A DNA stretch of 49,589 nt from Pseudooceanicola sp. HF7 (GTDB lineage: Bacteria; Pseudomonadota; Alphaproteobacteria; Rhodobacterales; Rhodobacteraceae): positions 1 through 49,589 of the forward strand of contig NZ_JAATOW010000035.1 of the NCBI RefSeq assembly GCF_011806405.1. Reading direction: 5' to 3'. The notes beneath the pieces are model-generated. The model did no database searches. It was not told the DNA's origin and was given only the letters and a program-made list of their open reading frames with translations. The position numbers were made by a program, and so were the translations under genes. Shown piece by piece: positions 26,425 to 35,259 of this stretch; position 1 is the stretch's first letter; each line of letters begins with the position of its first letter.

Positions 26425-27519
26425 TCAGAATTCAGAGGTCCGGTCGGTCACCACGAAGCCGGTTTCCATCTTCAGGGTCGCCGGTTTGTCCAGCCCTTCC
26501 AGGACCTTGCGCACATCGATGCTTTCCACCGACTGGCTGTCGTAGGTCTTGTAGTAATAGACGCGGTTCTTGGTATCCGACGCCGAGGTCCAGATCGTGT
26601 AATCCGTGATCACCTGGCCCTGGTCCTCCTGGCGGATGGAGCCCTTCGGAATGTCGAAGTTGTTGAGGATGTGGAAGGCATCGAAGATCGCGTCATCGGC
26701 AGTTGCCGCCGGCAGCGCCGTATTGGCGAAGGCCACGGCCCGCACGAAGCGCGAGGGCGAGGTCGAATTGCCCGGCAGTCCCACAAGGCCGGTGCCCTGG
26801 CCGAAGGGTTTCAGCGTCTGTCGCCCGACGGTGATTTCCTCGAAGTTATCTGCCTGCAGGCCGATGTAGTTCTGCAGGTTGGTCAGGTGCCAGTCATAGG
26901 GCGGGTTGTTGGTCATGACGTTGACCGTGTTGTCGAAGATCCGCAGACCGTCCTTGGTGTACTCGATCACGATCGAGTCGCCGGAAGCATCCGTCACCCC
27001 GTAGTGGACAGGGGCGGGGCCGCCGATCTGCTCGATGTCGGTTCCCACGACGGTCAGGGAGGGGATCGCCTTGCGGACTTCTTCCACCGTGGCGAACTGA
27101 CCCAGGATCCAGTTGCCCATCTCTTCAGAGGAGATCGCGTGTTCACGGTTGTCATCCGTCAGCTTCGACATCACTGCCGGGCCGGCGAAATAGAACACCC
27201 CGAAGTAGAGCCCTTCGGAGTTCATGCCGTCCACCACGATCGGTGCGCCAAAGCCGTTTGCGCCGGCAAAGCCGTACTTCGTCTCGTAGGTGAAGCCCGA
27301 TTCCTTGGGGTTCATCACAAGCGTCGTGATTTCGGTGCCAGCGGGCACGGCCACGAGATCCGAATGCAGGTTGAAACCGAATTCCATCGTGCGCGCGGGC
27401 ACCGTCGTGCCATCCTCCGCATGCAGAATGATCGCCGTACAGGCGGTTGCAGACTGGCCTGCCAGGGCCACTGAAATGGCGGCTGCCGCCACCCGAGACA
27501 TGAATTTCCCGAATTTCAC
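26425..27519 (-). CDS. Linear amide C-N hydrolase (choloylglycine hydrolase/penicillin V acylase family)
   Basis: 364-residue Ntn hydrolase. A signal peptide (AAAAISVALAGQSATA) ends just before Cys27, so export would expose Cys as the N-terminal nucleophile in CTAIILHAEDGT; the Arg of PARTMEFG follows 17 or so residues on, and NNPPYDWHLTNLQNY is another family motif. Members cleave amide bonds of bile salts, penicillin V or N-acyl-homoserine lactones; in marine Gram-negatives the last is plausible but unproven. Translation starts at GTG 27519, eight bases after GGAGG. Confidence 0.85.
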   Translation of the reverse strand: MKFGKFMSRVAAAAISVALAGQSATACTAIILHAEDGTTVPARTMEFGFNLHSDLVAVPAGTEITTLVMNPKESGFTYETKYGFAGANGFGAPIVVDGMNSEGLYFGVFYFAGPAVMSKLTDDNREHAISSEEMGNWILGQFATVEEVRKAIPSLTVVGTDIEQIGGPAPVHYGVTDASGDSIVIEYTKDGLRIFDNTVNVMTNNPPYDWHLTNLQNYIGLQADNFEEITVGRQTLKPFGQGTGLVGLPGNSTSPSRFVRAVAFANTALPAATADDAIFDAFHILNNFDIPKGSIRQEDQGQVITDYTIWTSASDTKNRVYYYKTYDSQSVESIDVRKVLEGLDKPATLKMETGFVVTDRTSEF

Positions 27520-28008
27520 CTTCTAATCCTCCGTTTCACGCCGCCCCTCCAATCATTGGACGACTCAAATTGATGCAGGTTTCTTGACCGTAGCGTCAGC
27601 TATATTGATGTGCGATTTAAATCATGGGGATACGAAGGATTGTGTTTTTTTTGTCGCGCTGTTTCGGCACCCCCTGGCACGCTTCGACGGCCAGGATGCT
27701 CGGTCTGGAGGCAGCACGGACCGCGGCCCTCTGTCGAAGGGTTCCCGCGCTCGGCAGTCCGGGGAACGCCCTGCAACTCGTCCCGGTGGCGGCGTCGAAA
27801 ACATGCGCGGAGGACATGCTTTTTGCGAGCCCTGCTGCCAAATCTCTTGCGTGGCCCGGTCCCGGAATGGCATAATTGACCTACGCAGCGGCAACGGAGC
27901 CGGGCGCTCTCCCGTCGATTGGGATTTCCTGAGCATGGCCGCTCGACCCGCGTTCGCGTCGCGTGACGTGTGTCGATGGCCCTTTTCCCGATCCGGCAAG
28001 AGGCTGAT
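27520..28008. other. 489-base divergent intergenic region, amidase/cysG
   Basis: No convincing gene: short frames here lack conserved sequence or ribosome binding sites. Two perfect palindromes lie on the amidase side, TCCAATCATTGGA (27548-27560) and GATTTAAATC (27614-27623), both operator-like. The stretch 27630-27860 is featureless GC-rich DNA, possibly a long leader or a decayed gene. Confidence 0.5.
27847..27876 (+). promoter_or_regulatory. Candidate promoter of cysG
   Basis: TTGCGT (27847-27852), an 18-base spacer and CATAAT (27871-27876), 132 bases before the cysG start. The -10 box is five of six to consensus. Confidence 0.4.
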
Positions 28009-29412
28009 ATGAAAACCTTTCCGATCTTCCTGACCATGGCCGGCCGGCGCGTGGTGATCTGCGGCTCCGGTGCGGAAGCCGCCCGCAAGGCCCGTCTTGT
28101 CCTCAAGACGGAGGCAGAGATCCTGCTTGTCGGCCGTGACCTTGATCCTGAACTCTCGGGCCTTGTTGCCAGCGGGCGTGCGCTGCACCAGCCCGAAGCT
28201 GACACCCACACTTTCACAAATTGCGCACTCGCCTTCATCGCCACGGGGGAAGAAGACATCGACCTTGCGCTCGCCGCCCAGGCGCGCGCCGCCGGCGCGG
28301 TCGTCAACGTGGTCGACCGCCCCGAACATTGTGATGGCTTCACGCCCTCCATCGTGGATCGCGACCCGGTCGTCGTGGCCATCGGGACAGAGGGCAACGC
28401 GCCCGTCCTGGGGCGGATGATCAAGACAGAGATAGAGACGATGCTGACCCCGCGGCTTGGGTCCTTCGTCGCGCTTGCCGGTCGCCTGCGCGACGCGGTG
28501 GCAGAGGCTGTCCCGCCGAAATCACGCCGGGGGTTCTGGGAATGGGTCTTTACCGGAGAGGCCTTTGCCAAGCATCGGCGCGGCGATGAACATGCCGCCG
28601 CCGACATGCTGAAAGCGGCCATCGCGGCGGGCGAGGCACCAGAAGAAAAGGGCCTGATCTCTCTTGTCGGGGCAGGGCCTGGCGCCCGCGATCTGCTGAC
28701 CCTGCGTGCGGTGCGCCGCCTGCAGGAAGCCGATGTGATCTTCTACGACCGGCTGGTCGAACCGGAAGTGCTTGAGCTTGCCCGCCGCGATGCGGACCGC
28801 GTCTATGTCGGCAAGGAGGTCGGCGCACATGCCTGGCCCCAGGCCCAGATCGACCGCGTGATCGTGGCAGAGGCCGCCAAGGGGCGCCGCGTTGTGCGGC
28901 TGAAATCCGGGGATCCTTCGATCTTCGGTCGCGCGGCAGAAGAAATTGCCGCCGCCCGCGAGGCCGGGATAGAAATAGAGATCATCCCCGGCATCACGGC
29001 CGCCGCCGCTGTGGCCGCCGCCACGACGCGGCCCCTGACCGAACGCGGAGAGACCGACACCCTGGTCATCACCACCGGCACCTGCCGCCCCGGCGATGAC
29101 ACCCCGGACTGGAGCGCGGCCGCCCGGCCCGGCACGGCCATGGCCTTTTACATGGCGGTGGAACGGGCGGCCCTCGTCGAAGAGGAACTGCTGCGCGCGG
29201 GCGTTCCGCCCCATTGCCCGGTGGAGGTCATCGCCTCTGCCAGCACCCCGCGCGAACGCCGTTTGGACCTGACGCTGGAAGGTCTGGCAGAGAGCATTGC
29301 GCGCGAAGAGGTGCAGAGCCCAGCGATCCTGTTGCTGCGCTATTCCAAGAAACTGGCGGCTGCGGATGTGCCCTCTGCCGCGATGCTGGAAAGCGCGCCC
29401 AGACGAGCCTGA
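28009..29412 (+). CDS. cysG: Siroheme synthase CysG (multifunctional)
   Basis: 467-residue enzyme making siroheme, the cofactor of sulfite and nitrite reductases. The N-terminal module (about 1-200) is the NAD-dependent precorrin-2 dehydrogenase/ferrochelatase: VVICGSGAEAARKARL and TEGNAPVLGRMIKTEIE. The C-terminal module (about 205-467) is uroporphyrinogen III methyltransferase: ISLVGAGPGARDLLTLRA, VIFYDRLV, VRLKSGDPSIFGRAAEE, and IPGITAAAAVAA. Start ATG 28009 follows CAAGAGG; an upstream ATG at 27970 lacks support. No cysI or cysH gene follows, unlike the sulfite-reductase operon I would expect. Confidence 0.95.
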   Translation: MKTFPIFLTMAGRRVVICGSGAEAARKARLVLKTEAEILLVGRDLDPELSGLVASGRALHQPEADTHTFTNCALAFIATGEEDIDLALAAQARAAGAVVNVVDRPEHCDGFTPSIVDRDPVVVAIGTEGNAPVLGRMIKTEIETMLTPRLGSFVALAGRLRDAVAEAVPPKSRRGFWEWVFTGEAFAKHRRGDEHAAADMLKAAIAAGEAPEEKGLISLVGAGPGARDLLTLRAVRRLQEADVIFYDRLVEPEVLELARRDADRVYVGKEVGAHAWPQAQIDRVIVAEAAKGRRVVRLKSGDPSIFGRAAEEIAAAREAGIEIEIIPGITAAAAVAAATTRPLTERGETDTLVITTGTCRPGDDTPDWSAAARPGTAMAFYMAVERAALVEEELLRAGVPPHCPVEVIASASTPRERRLDLTLEGLAESIAREEVQSPAILLLRYSKKLAAADVPSAAMLESAPRRA

Positions 29413-29466
29413 TCGGGGGCTGACAGCGGCGCTTTTGTAACGGGTGCGGGCTTTGGAGTGTGGACG

Positions 29467-29497
29467 AAAAAAGGCCCCGGGAAGGGGCCTTTTTGTT
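29467..29497. terminator. Bidirectional terminator between cysG and protease-like gene
   Basis: AAAAGGCCCC (29469-29478) and GGGGCCTTTT (29484-29493), with A and T runs on the two outer sides. It serves cysG on the plus strand and the convergent gene on the minus strand. Confidence 0.85.
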
Positions 29498-29624
29498 TGA
29501 TCGCCGCGGGGGCTGTTGTTTGTGGTGTGGGCTTGGATGCTGCTTGGGCGGGCCGGTTGGGGCTCCGCTCGTTCGCACCTCAAACGCGCCACTGGCACGT
29601 TTGCTGGCTATGCCGGATCGGTGC

Positions 29625-31349
29625 TCACTCCCAACAGCTCACGAGGGCCGTCATTTCACGCCCCTCCCGCGCCAGGGTCAGGGGCTCGATCGCAGCGGCA
29701 TTGACGGCGGCGTTGGCGGCGATCCCGGCGTCTGAAAGGAAGCTGGCCAGCACCGTGCCATCCACGGCAAAGGCCACGTCGCCGGGCAGGTCGCGGCCCG
29801 CGGTGGTATCGCCCATCAGCAGACCCACGACAGAGCCGGAGCCATCCAGCACGGGGCCGCCCGCGTCACCGGCAAGCGTGGTGATCTCAAGCCGGGACAG
29901 GCCGGTCTCTCCGTCAAGGCCACGGACATCGGCGAGCGTGCCATAGGTCACGCTGGCAGCGCCCAGCAGGCCTTCGTAGGAATAGCCCGCTACGGCGATT
30001 TCCGATCCGATCCGGGGGGCAGAGGCCGCGATCTGCGCCACGCCCATCGGAGCAAGCGCCGCCTCGGGCCTCAGCAGGGCAAGACCGGAGGCCGCGTCAG
30101 AGGTCGCGATCCGTGCCGCATGTTCACCCGCCAGGGTGATCTGCCCGCAGCTGTCCAGCCCATCAAGCAGGGTCGCCACGGCGCCGTCGCGCGTCACGTA
30201 GATACCGGAGCGGGAGAAGGCCGGCTTGCGGATCTCAAGCCCGGAAACCAGGTCCACGCTCTGTTGCGCGCCGGCGCTTTCGTCGAAGGGCAGGGTGCCG
30301 GGCAGGCGGGTGAAGCTGGCCTGCATCTCTGCCAGAAGGCGGGTGCGGCGCTCTTCGTCCCCGGTGGGCCAGACAAGGATGAAGCCCTTGATCTCTCCTC
30401 CCTGCAGGCTGGCTTCCGCGTGAGAGATGATGCGGCTGTTACGGCCTTCCATCGTGAAGCCTTGGGACGAGCGGTTACGCGCGCCGCCCTCCGGCATGAT
30501 GGCGACGGTTTGCAGGATCTCGTAAAGCGCGGCCAGGCGGCTGGAATCCCCGGCCTGGGAAATCAGCAGCACCTGCGCCGGCAGGTCGCTGTCGACCGGG
30601 TCGAAATGCACGAAGGGCGCCTGGTAATCGGTGAAGGAAACGACCTCCAGCGGCAGTTTCACGCGGATCCCGGCCTTGTCGTCAGAATAGGCTTCCAGCC
30701 CAAGGCCATCCAGGATGGCATTGTATTGGCCGACCAGCGCGGCCCGTTGCGCCGTGGTCAGGATGCCGGTTGCCTCGAACCCGTTGGCCGATTGCCAGGA
30801 GGCCATGGAATTGCGGGTGCCGCGCCCGAAGGCACCGTCGATGCCGCCATTGTAGAAGCCGGCCCATTTCAGGGCGATCTGGATCTGGTCACGTTCCGCG
30901 CGGCTCATCTGTGCTTCGCTGGCGCGGGCCTGTGCCGGGGTTTCCTGCGGCAGGCTGTCGTCCAGGACCACCTCCGGCAGGGGCTCTGCCTCGGGCGCGG
31001 GCTCTGGAGCGGTGGTATCGCTCTGTCCGTTCCAGAATTCGCCGTCATACCAGGCCCGGTAAGAGATGTAGCTGTCGCCCGGGATCTGGCCGGAGGCGCG
31101 CAGCTGTTGCAGCCGGCTCACGGCCTCATCGCGCGGGTAGGGGCCCAACACGGCGGCGAAAAGCCCGTTGCCAAGCGAGAAGCCCGCGACATCGGGCAGG
31201 TAGGAGGCGTAGTTTTCCAGCCCCGCTTCTGCGGCCTCGGCCGTCGGCCAGGCCTGGATCTGGATATAGGCCGGAAGGTCCTGGGCCTGTGCCACCCGCA
31301 GGGTGGCGAACACCGCGAAAAACAGTGTCACGATCGTTCGGATGGTCAT
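29625..31349 (-). CDS. SPOR-like/peptidoglycan-binding protein with degenerate trypsin-like domain
   Basis: 574-residue exported protein. After a signal peptide (FFAVFATLRVAQAQ) comes a SPOR-like segment (about 24-100: AYIQIQAWPTAEAAE, FAAVLGPYPRDEA), a Pro/Glu linker, a peptidoglycan-binding domain (about 150-205: IQIALKWAGFYNGGIDGAFG), a middle domain, and a C-terminal trypsin-like fold (about 380-540). There the expected His motif is absent, the Asp position reads SGLALL, and GDSGGP reads GDAGGP, so all three catalytic residues appear lost. It probably binds the cell wall and is not a protease. Confidence 0.8.
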   Translation of the reverse strand: MTIRTIVTLFFAVFATLRVAQAQDLPAYIQIQAWPTAEAAEAGLENYASYLPDVAGFSLGNGLFAAVLGPYPRDEAVSRLQQLRASGQIPGDSYISYRAWYDGEFWNGQSDTTAPEPAPEAEPLPEVVLDDSLPQETPAQARASEAQMSRAERDQIQIALKWAGFYNGGIDGAFGRGTRNSMASWQSANGFEATGILTTAQRAALVGQYNAILDGLGLEAYSDDKAGIRVKLPLEVVSFTDYQAPFVHFDPVDSDLPAQVLLISQAGDSSRLAALYEILQTVAIMPEGGARNRSSQGFTMEGRNSRIISHAEASLQGGEIKGFILVWPTGDEERRTRLLAEMQASFTRLPGTLPFDESAGAQQSVDLVSGLEIRKPAFSRSGIYVTRDGAVATLLDGLDSCGQITLAGEHAARIATSDAASGLALLRPEAALAPMGVAQIAASAPRIGSEIAVAGYSYEGLLGAASVTYGTLADVRGLDGETGLSRLEITTLAGDAGGPVLDGSGSVVGLLMGDTTAGRDLPGDVAFAVDGTVLASFLSDAGIAANAAVNAAAIEPLTLAREGREMTALVSCWE

Positions 31350-31485
31350 TGGAACCCCTTGCCTGCTCGTCCATGGGCGCTGCGCGCCACTCTTCGCGGA
31401 TTTACTATCAAATCCCCTGTTACATGCACCCTAATATTGCAGAATGGGCGGGCTCTTCGTGGAATGGATGCCCTTTGGCCTCACC

Positions 31486-31514
31486 TTGACCTCATCGCAC
31501 CCTGCCGGTAACCA
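31486..31514 (+). promoter_or_regulatory. Promoter of glyQ
   Basis: TTGACC (31486-31491), a 17-base spacer and TAACCA (31509-31514), 68 bases before the glyQ start. Good -35 and ideal spacing. Confidence 0.55.
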
Positions 31515-31582
31515 GCCTGAGACCGGAAATCCGCCTTTTGGGGCTGCTTTTCCAGACCGCTTTCGCAGACCAGGGGCCCCCC

Positions 31583-32524
31583 ATGTCACAGACCATCGCC
31601 GACCGTCCCAAGAGCTTCCAGGAAATCATCCTGCGCCTTCAAGCCTACTGGGCCTCCAAGGGCTGCGCGGTTATGCAGCCCTATGACATGGAAGTGGGCG
31701 CAGGCACCTTCCACCCGGCGACCACGCTGCGCAGCCTTGGCTCCCAGCCTTGGGCGGCGGCCTATGTCCAGCCCTCGCGCCGTCCCACGGATGGCCGCTA
31801 CGGTGAGAACCCCAACCGTCTGCAGCATTACTACCAGTACCAGGTGCTGATCAAACCCAGCCCGCCCGATCTTCAGGCGCTCTACCTTGGTAGCCTTGAG
31901 GCCATCGGCATCGACATGGAGATGCATGACATCCGCTTCGTCGAGGACGACTGGGAAAGCCCGACTCTGGGCGCCTGGGGCCTGGGCTGGGAAGTCTGGT
32001 GCGACGGCATGGAAGTCAGCCAGTTCACCTATTTCCAGCAGGTTGGCGGCCATGACTGCAAGCCCGTCTCGGGCGAGCTGACCTATGGGCTGGAACGCCT
32101 GGCGATGTACGTGCTGGGCATCGATCATGTCATGGACATGCCTTACAACGATCCCCAGGCACCCATCGCGCTGACCTATGGCGATGTCTTCCGCCAGACA
32201 GAGCAGGAATACAGCCGCTGGAACTTCGACGTGGCCAACACGGAGGTTTTGCTGAAGCACTTCGAAGAGGCCGAGGCGGAATGCGAGGCGATCCTGTCGC
32301 AAGCCCATGAAGACCCCAAGACCGGCAAGCGCATCATCATGGCCCACCCGGCCTATGACCAGTGCATCAAGGCATCCCACGTCTTCAACCTGCTGGACGC
32401 GCGCGGCGTGATCTCTGTCACCGAACGCCAGGCCTATATCGGCCGGGTGCGCGCGTTGGCCAAGCAATGCGCCGATGCCTTCGTGCAGACCGAAGCCGGG
32501 GGATGGCGCGCCGAGGCGCAGTAA
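31583..32524 (+). CDS. glyQ: Glycine-tRNA ligase alpha subunit
   Basis: 313 residues. The alpha subunit of the bacterial tetrameric glycyl-tRNA synthetase holds the glycine-activating class II core. Family sequence runs throughout: [65 protein letters not shown], and [18 protein letters not shown] [16 protein letters not shown]. Start MSQTIADRP (31583) is chosen over an earlier ATG at 31538. The beta subunit gene glyS lies 3.8 kb downstream, beyond four unrelated genes. Confidence 0.97.
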   Translation: MSQTIADRPKSFQEIILRLQAYWASKGCAVMQPYDMEVGAGTFHPATTLRSLGSQPWAAAYVQPSRRPTDGRYGENPNRLQHYYQYQVLIKPSPPDLQALYLGSLEAIGIDMEMHDIRFVEDDWESPTLGAWGLGWEVWCDGMEVSQFTYFQQVGGHDCKPVSGELTYGLERLAMYVLGIDHVMDMPYNDPQAPIALTYGDVFRQTEQEYSRWNFDVANTEVLLKHFEEAEAECEAILSQAHEDPKTGKRIIMAHPAYDQCIKASHVFNLLDARGVISVTERQAYIGRVRALAKQCADAFVQTEAGGWRAEAQ

Positions 32525-32543
32525 GACCCTGTCAGAAAAAAAG

Positions 32544-32576
32544 AAACCGGCGCCCTGCGGAGCGCCGGTTTTTTCA
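32544..32576. terminator. Bidirectional terminator glyQ/marC
   Basis: AACCGGCGC (32545-32553) and GCGCCGGTT (32562-32570), followed by a T run to 32574; A-rich sequence on the other side lets it work for marC as well. Confidence 0.9.
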
Positions 32577-32604
32577 TGCCCGGGTCATTCCTGGCCCGGC
32601 TGGG

Positions 32605-33243
32605 TCAGGTGCCGGCCAGCGCGGGGAAGAGCGCCTTCAGCCCTTCTGCAATCATCTCGACCGCGATGGCGGCAAGGATCATCCCCATCAGCCGGGTCAT
32701 GATCACGCGCGCCGTCTGGCTCAGGTGCTTGCCGATGAAGTTCGCGCAAAGGAAGACCACCAGCAGCATCGCAAGGATCGCGCCGAAGACCAGGCCGTAT
32801 TGCATCAGCTCCGTCGTGCCCTGTGCCTGCTGGCGGTAAAGGATCAGCGTGGTGATCGTGCCGGGGCCGACCAGGATCGGGAAGGTCAGGGGGTAGAAGG
32901 CCACCGCGTCGCTGGCCTGGAAGTTGCCCTGTTCCTTGGTGGTGCCGTGGTGGGCAGAGCTGTCGTGCCCGTTCAGCATGCCCAGCCCGATCAGCAGCAC
33001 CACAAGGCCGCCGGCCACGCGGAAATCGTTCACGTCGATGCCGAAGGCCTTGAGCAGCGCATCGCCCACCAGCGCGAAGACCCCGCCCAGCACCCCGCAG
33101 TAAAGCGCCACCTGGATCGCCGTGCTACGCCGTTGGCCGGGCTCCATCCCATCCGTGGCGCTCAGGAAGACGGGCAGGTTCGTCAGCGGGTTCATGATGG
33201 CGAAGAGCGCCCCGAAGAACTTGACGGCGTCGAAGGTGGTCAT
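32605..33243 (-). CDS. MarC-family integral membrane protein
   Basis: 212 residues with about six helices. The MarC signature is present: FGALFAIMNPLTNLPVFLSAT at the N-terminus, RVAGGLVVLLIGLGMLNG, and AFYPLTFPILVGPGTITTLIL in the middle. The family was once linked to antibiotic resistance, later not supported; function is unknown. A His-rich loop (SSAHHGTTKEQ) separates the halves. The gene converges with glyQ at a shared terminator. Confidence 0.88.
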   Translation of the reverse strand: MTTFDAVKFFGALFAIMNPLTNLPVFLSATDGMEPGQRRSTAIQVALYCGVLGGVFALVGDALLKAFGIDVNDFRVAGGLVVLLIGLGMLNGHDSSAHHGTTKEQGNFQASDAVAFYPLTFPILVGPGTITTLILYRQQAQGTTELMQYGLVFGAILAMLLVVFLCANFIGKHLSQTARVIMTRLMGMILAAIAVEMIAEGLKALFPALAGT

Positions 33244-33557
33244 GCGTGCTTCCCCATGGTCATCAGTGCCGGGATCTCCTAGCAGCTTCGCAGCGTACTG
33301 CCTATAGGCGAGCGCGCGATTGCCGGACGACCGGCCTTTTGAAGCCCCTTGCCCAGCTGCCCTGCGCTAGTCGTGCTGGGATGGCCCGTGATGCACCGCG
33401 CGGGCAGGGCGGGGCCTGTCCTTGCAAGGCAAGGCCAAGGTTTTCAGGCCGATTGCCCCTTGGGACGGAACCTGCCCCGATCTGAAACATTGGTTTTGCA
33501 CAGAATGAAACCGGGCGGCGGCACATGCCCCACGCCCCGGTCCCTGAGGAGGTCCAG
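33244..33557. promoter_or_regulatory. Divergent intergenic region marC/DUF1206 gene
   Basis: 314 bases without a gene. At 33467-33491 it holds GGAAC, 16 bases, CATT, which resembles the ECF general-stress promoter pattern (GGAAC-N16/17-CGTT) with one mismatch, 67 bases before the DUF1206 start. No structured RNA or repeat is seen. Confidence 0.25.
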
Positions 33558-34436
33558 ATGTCCCAATCCCGTGCCCCTGCCTGGGTGGTTCCGATGATGC
33601 GTTTCGGTTATTCCGCCCGTGGCTTTACCTACGTGCTGCTGGGTGGGCTTGTCCTGTCCGCGGCGATGACCGGCGGCCAGGCCGAAAGCACCCAGTCGGC
33701 GCTGGCGACCCTGCGCGGTCAGCCCTTCGGGCCTGCCCTGCTGTGGCTGCTGGCCATCGGCTTCCTGGCCTATTCCGCCTGGCGCTTCATCTGTGCCGGT
33801 ATGGACCTTGAGCGGCGCGGCACCGATGCCAAGGGCATCATCGCCCGCATCGGTCAAAGCGTCTCCGGCCTGGTCTATGGCGGTCTTGCCGTGACCTCGG
33901 CCCGTCTGGCCATGGGCGCGGGCGGCAGCGGCGGGGGCGGCAATGGCACGCGCACGCTGGCCTCCTGGTTGCTGGAACAGCCCATGGGCAAGTGGCTGGT
34001 CGTCGCGGCCGGCCTGATCACCATCGGCGCGGGCGCCTACTATGGCGTGAAAGCCTGGAAGGAAAGCTACAAGGAACACATGGCCGCAACCCCGACCAGT
34101 CAGAAGCTGGACCCGGTCATCAAGGGCGGCCTTGTCGCCCACGGCATCGTCATCGCCATCATCGGTGGCTTCCTGGCCTATGCCGGCTGGACCTCTGATC
34201 CCAGCGATGCCGGCGGCATGACGCAGGCCTTCGAAGCCGTGCGCGCCCAGCCCTACGGGCAGGTCCTGCTGGCAGCGCTTGCCGTCGGGCTGGTCGGTTT
34301 CGCGGTCTACTGCTTCGTTGAGGCACGCTACCGGATCGTTCCGGCGCGGGCAGGCGACGATGTGACAACCCTTGCCGCCCAGGCGCGCAACAAGGTTGAG
34401 CAGGAAGGACGCAAGGCCGCTTCGCACGTGAGCTGA
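33558..34436 (+). CDS. DUF1206 membrane protein
   Basis: 292 residues with six hydrophobic helices arranged as three repeats of two (start points near FGYSARGFTYVLLGG, IGQSVSGLVYGGLA, and GGLVAHGIVIAIIGG), each followed by a PFG/GKW/YGQ-type turn and a second helix. This threefold layout is the DUF1206 pattern. It is an inner-membrane protein of unknown function. A Gly-rich loop (GAGGSGGGGNGT) links repeats 2a and 2b. The ATG follows GAGGAGG by eight bases. Confidence 0.85.
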   Translation: MSQSRAPAWVVPMMRFGYSARGFTYVLLGGLVLSAAMTGGQAESTQSALATLRGQPFGPALLWLLAIGFLAYSAWRFICAGMDLERRGTDAKGIIARIGQSVSGLVYGGLAVTSARLAMGAGGSGGGGNGTRTLASWLLEQPMGKWLVVAAGLITIGAGAYYGVKAWKESYKEHMAATPTSQKLDPVIKGGLVAHGIVIAIIGGFLAYAGWTSDPSDAGGMTQAFEAVRAQPYGQVLLAALAVGLVGFAVYCFVEARYRIVPARAGDDVTTLAAQARNKVEQEGRKAASHVS

Positions 34437-34460
34437 GCTTCGCACGCCGCACAGGATGAC

Positions 34461-34495
34461 AGGACGCGCCCGGGCAGCCCCCGGGCGCGTCCTTT
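34461..34495 (+). terminator. Intrinsic terminator after DUF1206 gene
   Basis: Perfect 14-base inverted repeat AGGACGCGCCCGGG (34461-34474) and CCCGGGCGCGTCCT (34480-34493) with a five-base loop, then TTTC. Very stable stem with a weak T run. Confidence 0.7.
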
Positions 34496-34604
34496 CGCAT
34501 GAGGGGTCTGCGACCTGACGGGGCCATGAACCGCTGGAAGAACCCCGAACATCTGCCTATAGGGAAGGGGATATTCCGACGCTCTGAAAGGCAGGTATCT
34601 TCTC

Positions 34605-35120
34605 ATGATGGGACGCATCGCCATCCTCGCCATCCTGCTCTGTGCCCTGCTTGCCGGGGGCAGCCTGTGGTATCTTCAGGTCTACGGCTATTACGACCGT
34701 GTGACCCCGACGCCGGGGCAGGACGTGGCGATGGTCCCGCTGGAGGAAAGTGCCGCCGTGCCTGTGCCTTACGCGGATTTCCAGGCGATTGACGCGGACA
34801 GCTCTCCGATCCGGTACCGCGCCTGTTTCACAACCACCCAGGACCTGCCGGCGCTTGAGGCCACATTCGAACCCTATCCTAGGGCAGAGCCGCTCAACGC
34901 GCCCTTCTGGTTCGATTGCTTCGATGCAGAAGAGATCGGCACCGCGCTCGAAGAGGGAACCGCCCGGGCCTTCCTGGGGGGCAAGAACGTCCATTACGGG
35001 GTGGATCGCGTGCTGGCCGTGATGCCCGACGGGCGCGGGTTCATCTGGCACCAGCTGAACAATTGCGGTGAGACCGCCTATGATGGCAGCCCTGTCGGAG
35101 AGGCCTGCCCGGAGCGCTGA
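34605..35120 (+). CDS. DUF6446 family protein (membrane-anchored)
   Basis: 171 residues with one N-terminal hydrophobic anchor (IAILAILLCALLAGGSLWYL) and a periplasmic domain. The core reads YADFQAIDADSSPIRYRACF, then PFWFDCFDAEEIGTALEEG and GVDRVLAVMPDGRGFIWHQLN, which I match to the roseobacter family DUF6446 found next to glycyl-tRNA synthetase genes. Three cysteines (RACFTT, FDCFDA, NNCGET) may form a disulfide. ATG 34605 or 34608 could be the start. Function unknown. Confidence 0.75.
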   Translation: MMGRIAILAILLCALLAGGSLWYLQVYGYYDRVTPTPGQDVAMVPLEESAAVPVPYADFQAIDADSSPIRYRACFTTTQDLPALEATFEPYPRAEPLNAPFWFDCFDAEEIGTALEEGTARAFLGGKNVHYGVDRVLAVMPDGRGFIWHQLNNCGETAYDGSPVGEACPER

Positions 35121-35179
35121 TCCTACGCCATTGACCCTTGCGGCATGGCAAGGGCTCGCATCGCCGTCAGCACATACGA

Positions 35180-35213
35180 AAAGACCCCCGCGGCCTGAGC
35201 TGCGGGGGTCTTT
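35180..35213. terminator. Bidirectional terminator DUF6446/outer-membrane protein
   Basis: Perfect 12-base inverted repeat AAAGACCCCCGC (35180-35191) and GCGGGGGTCTTT (35202-35213) between convergent genes. Confidence 0.85.
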
Positions 35214-35259
35214 CCTTTCAAGGTTCCGATGGCCGGGGCCATCGGCGACCTGGAATAGA

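Noticed and set aside
27610-27879. Small plus-strand frames of 83 and 89 codons upstream of cysG
   Set aside because: Overlapping in different frames, no ribosome binding site, Cys/Arg-rich composition typical of chance frames.
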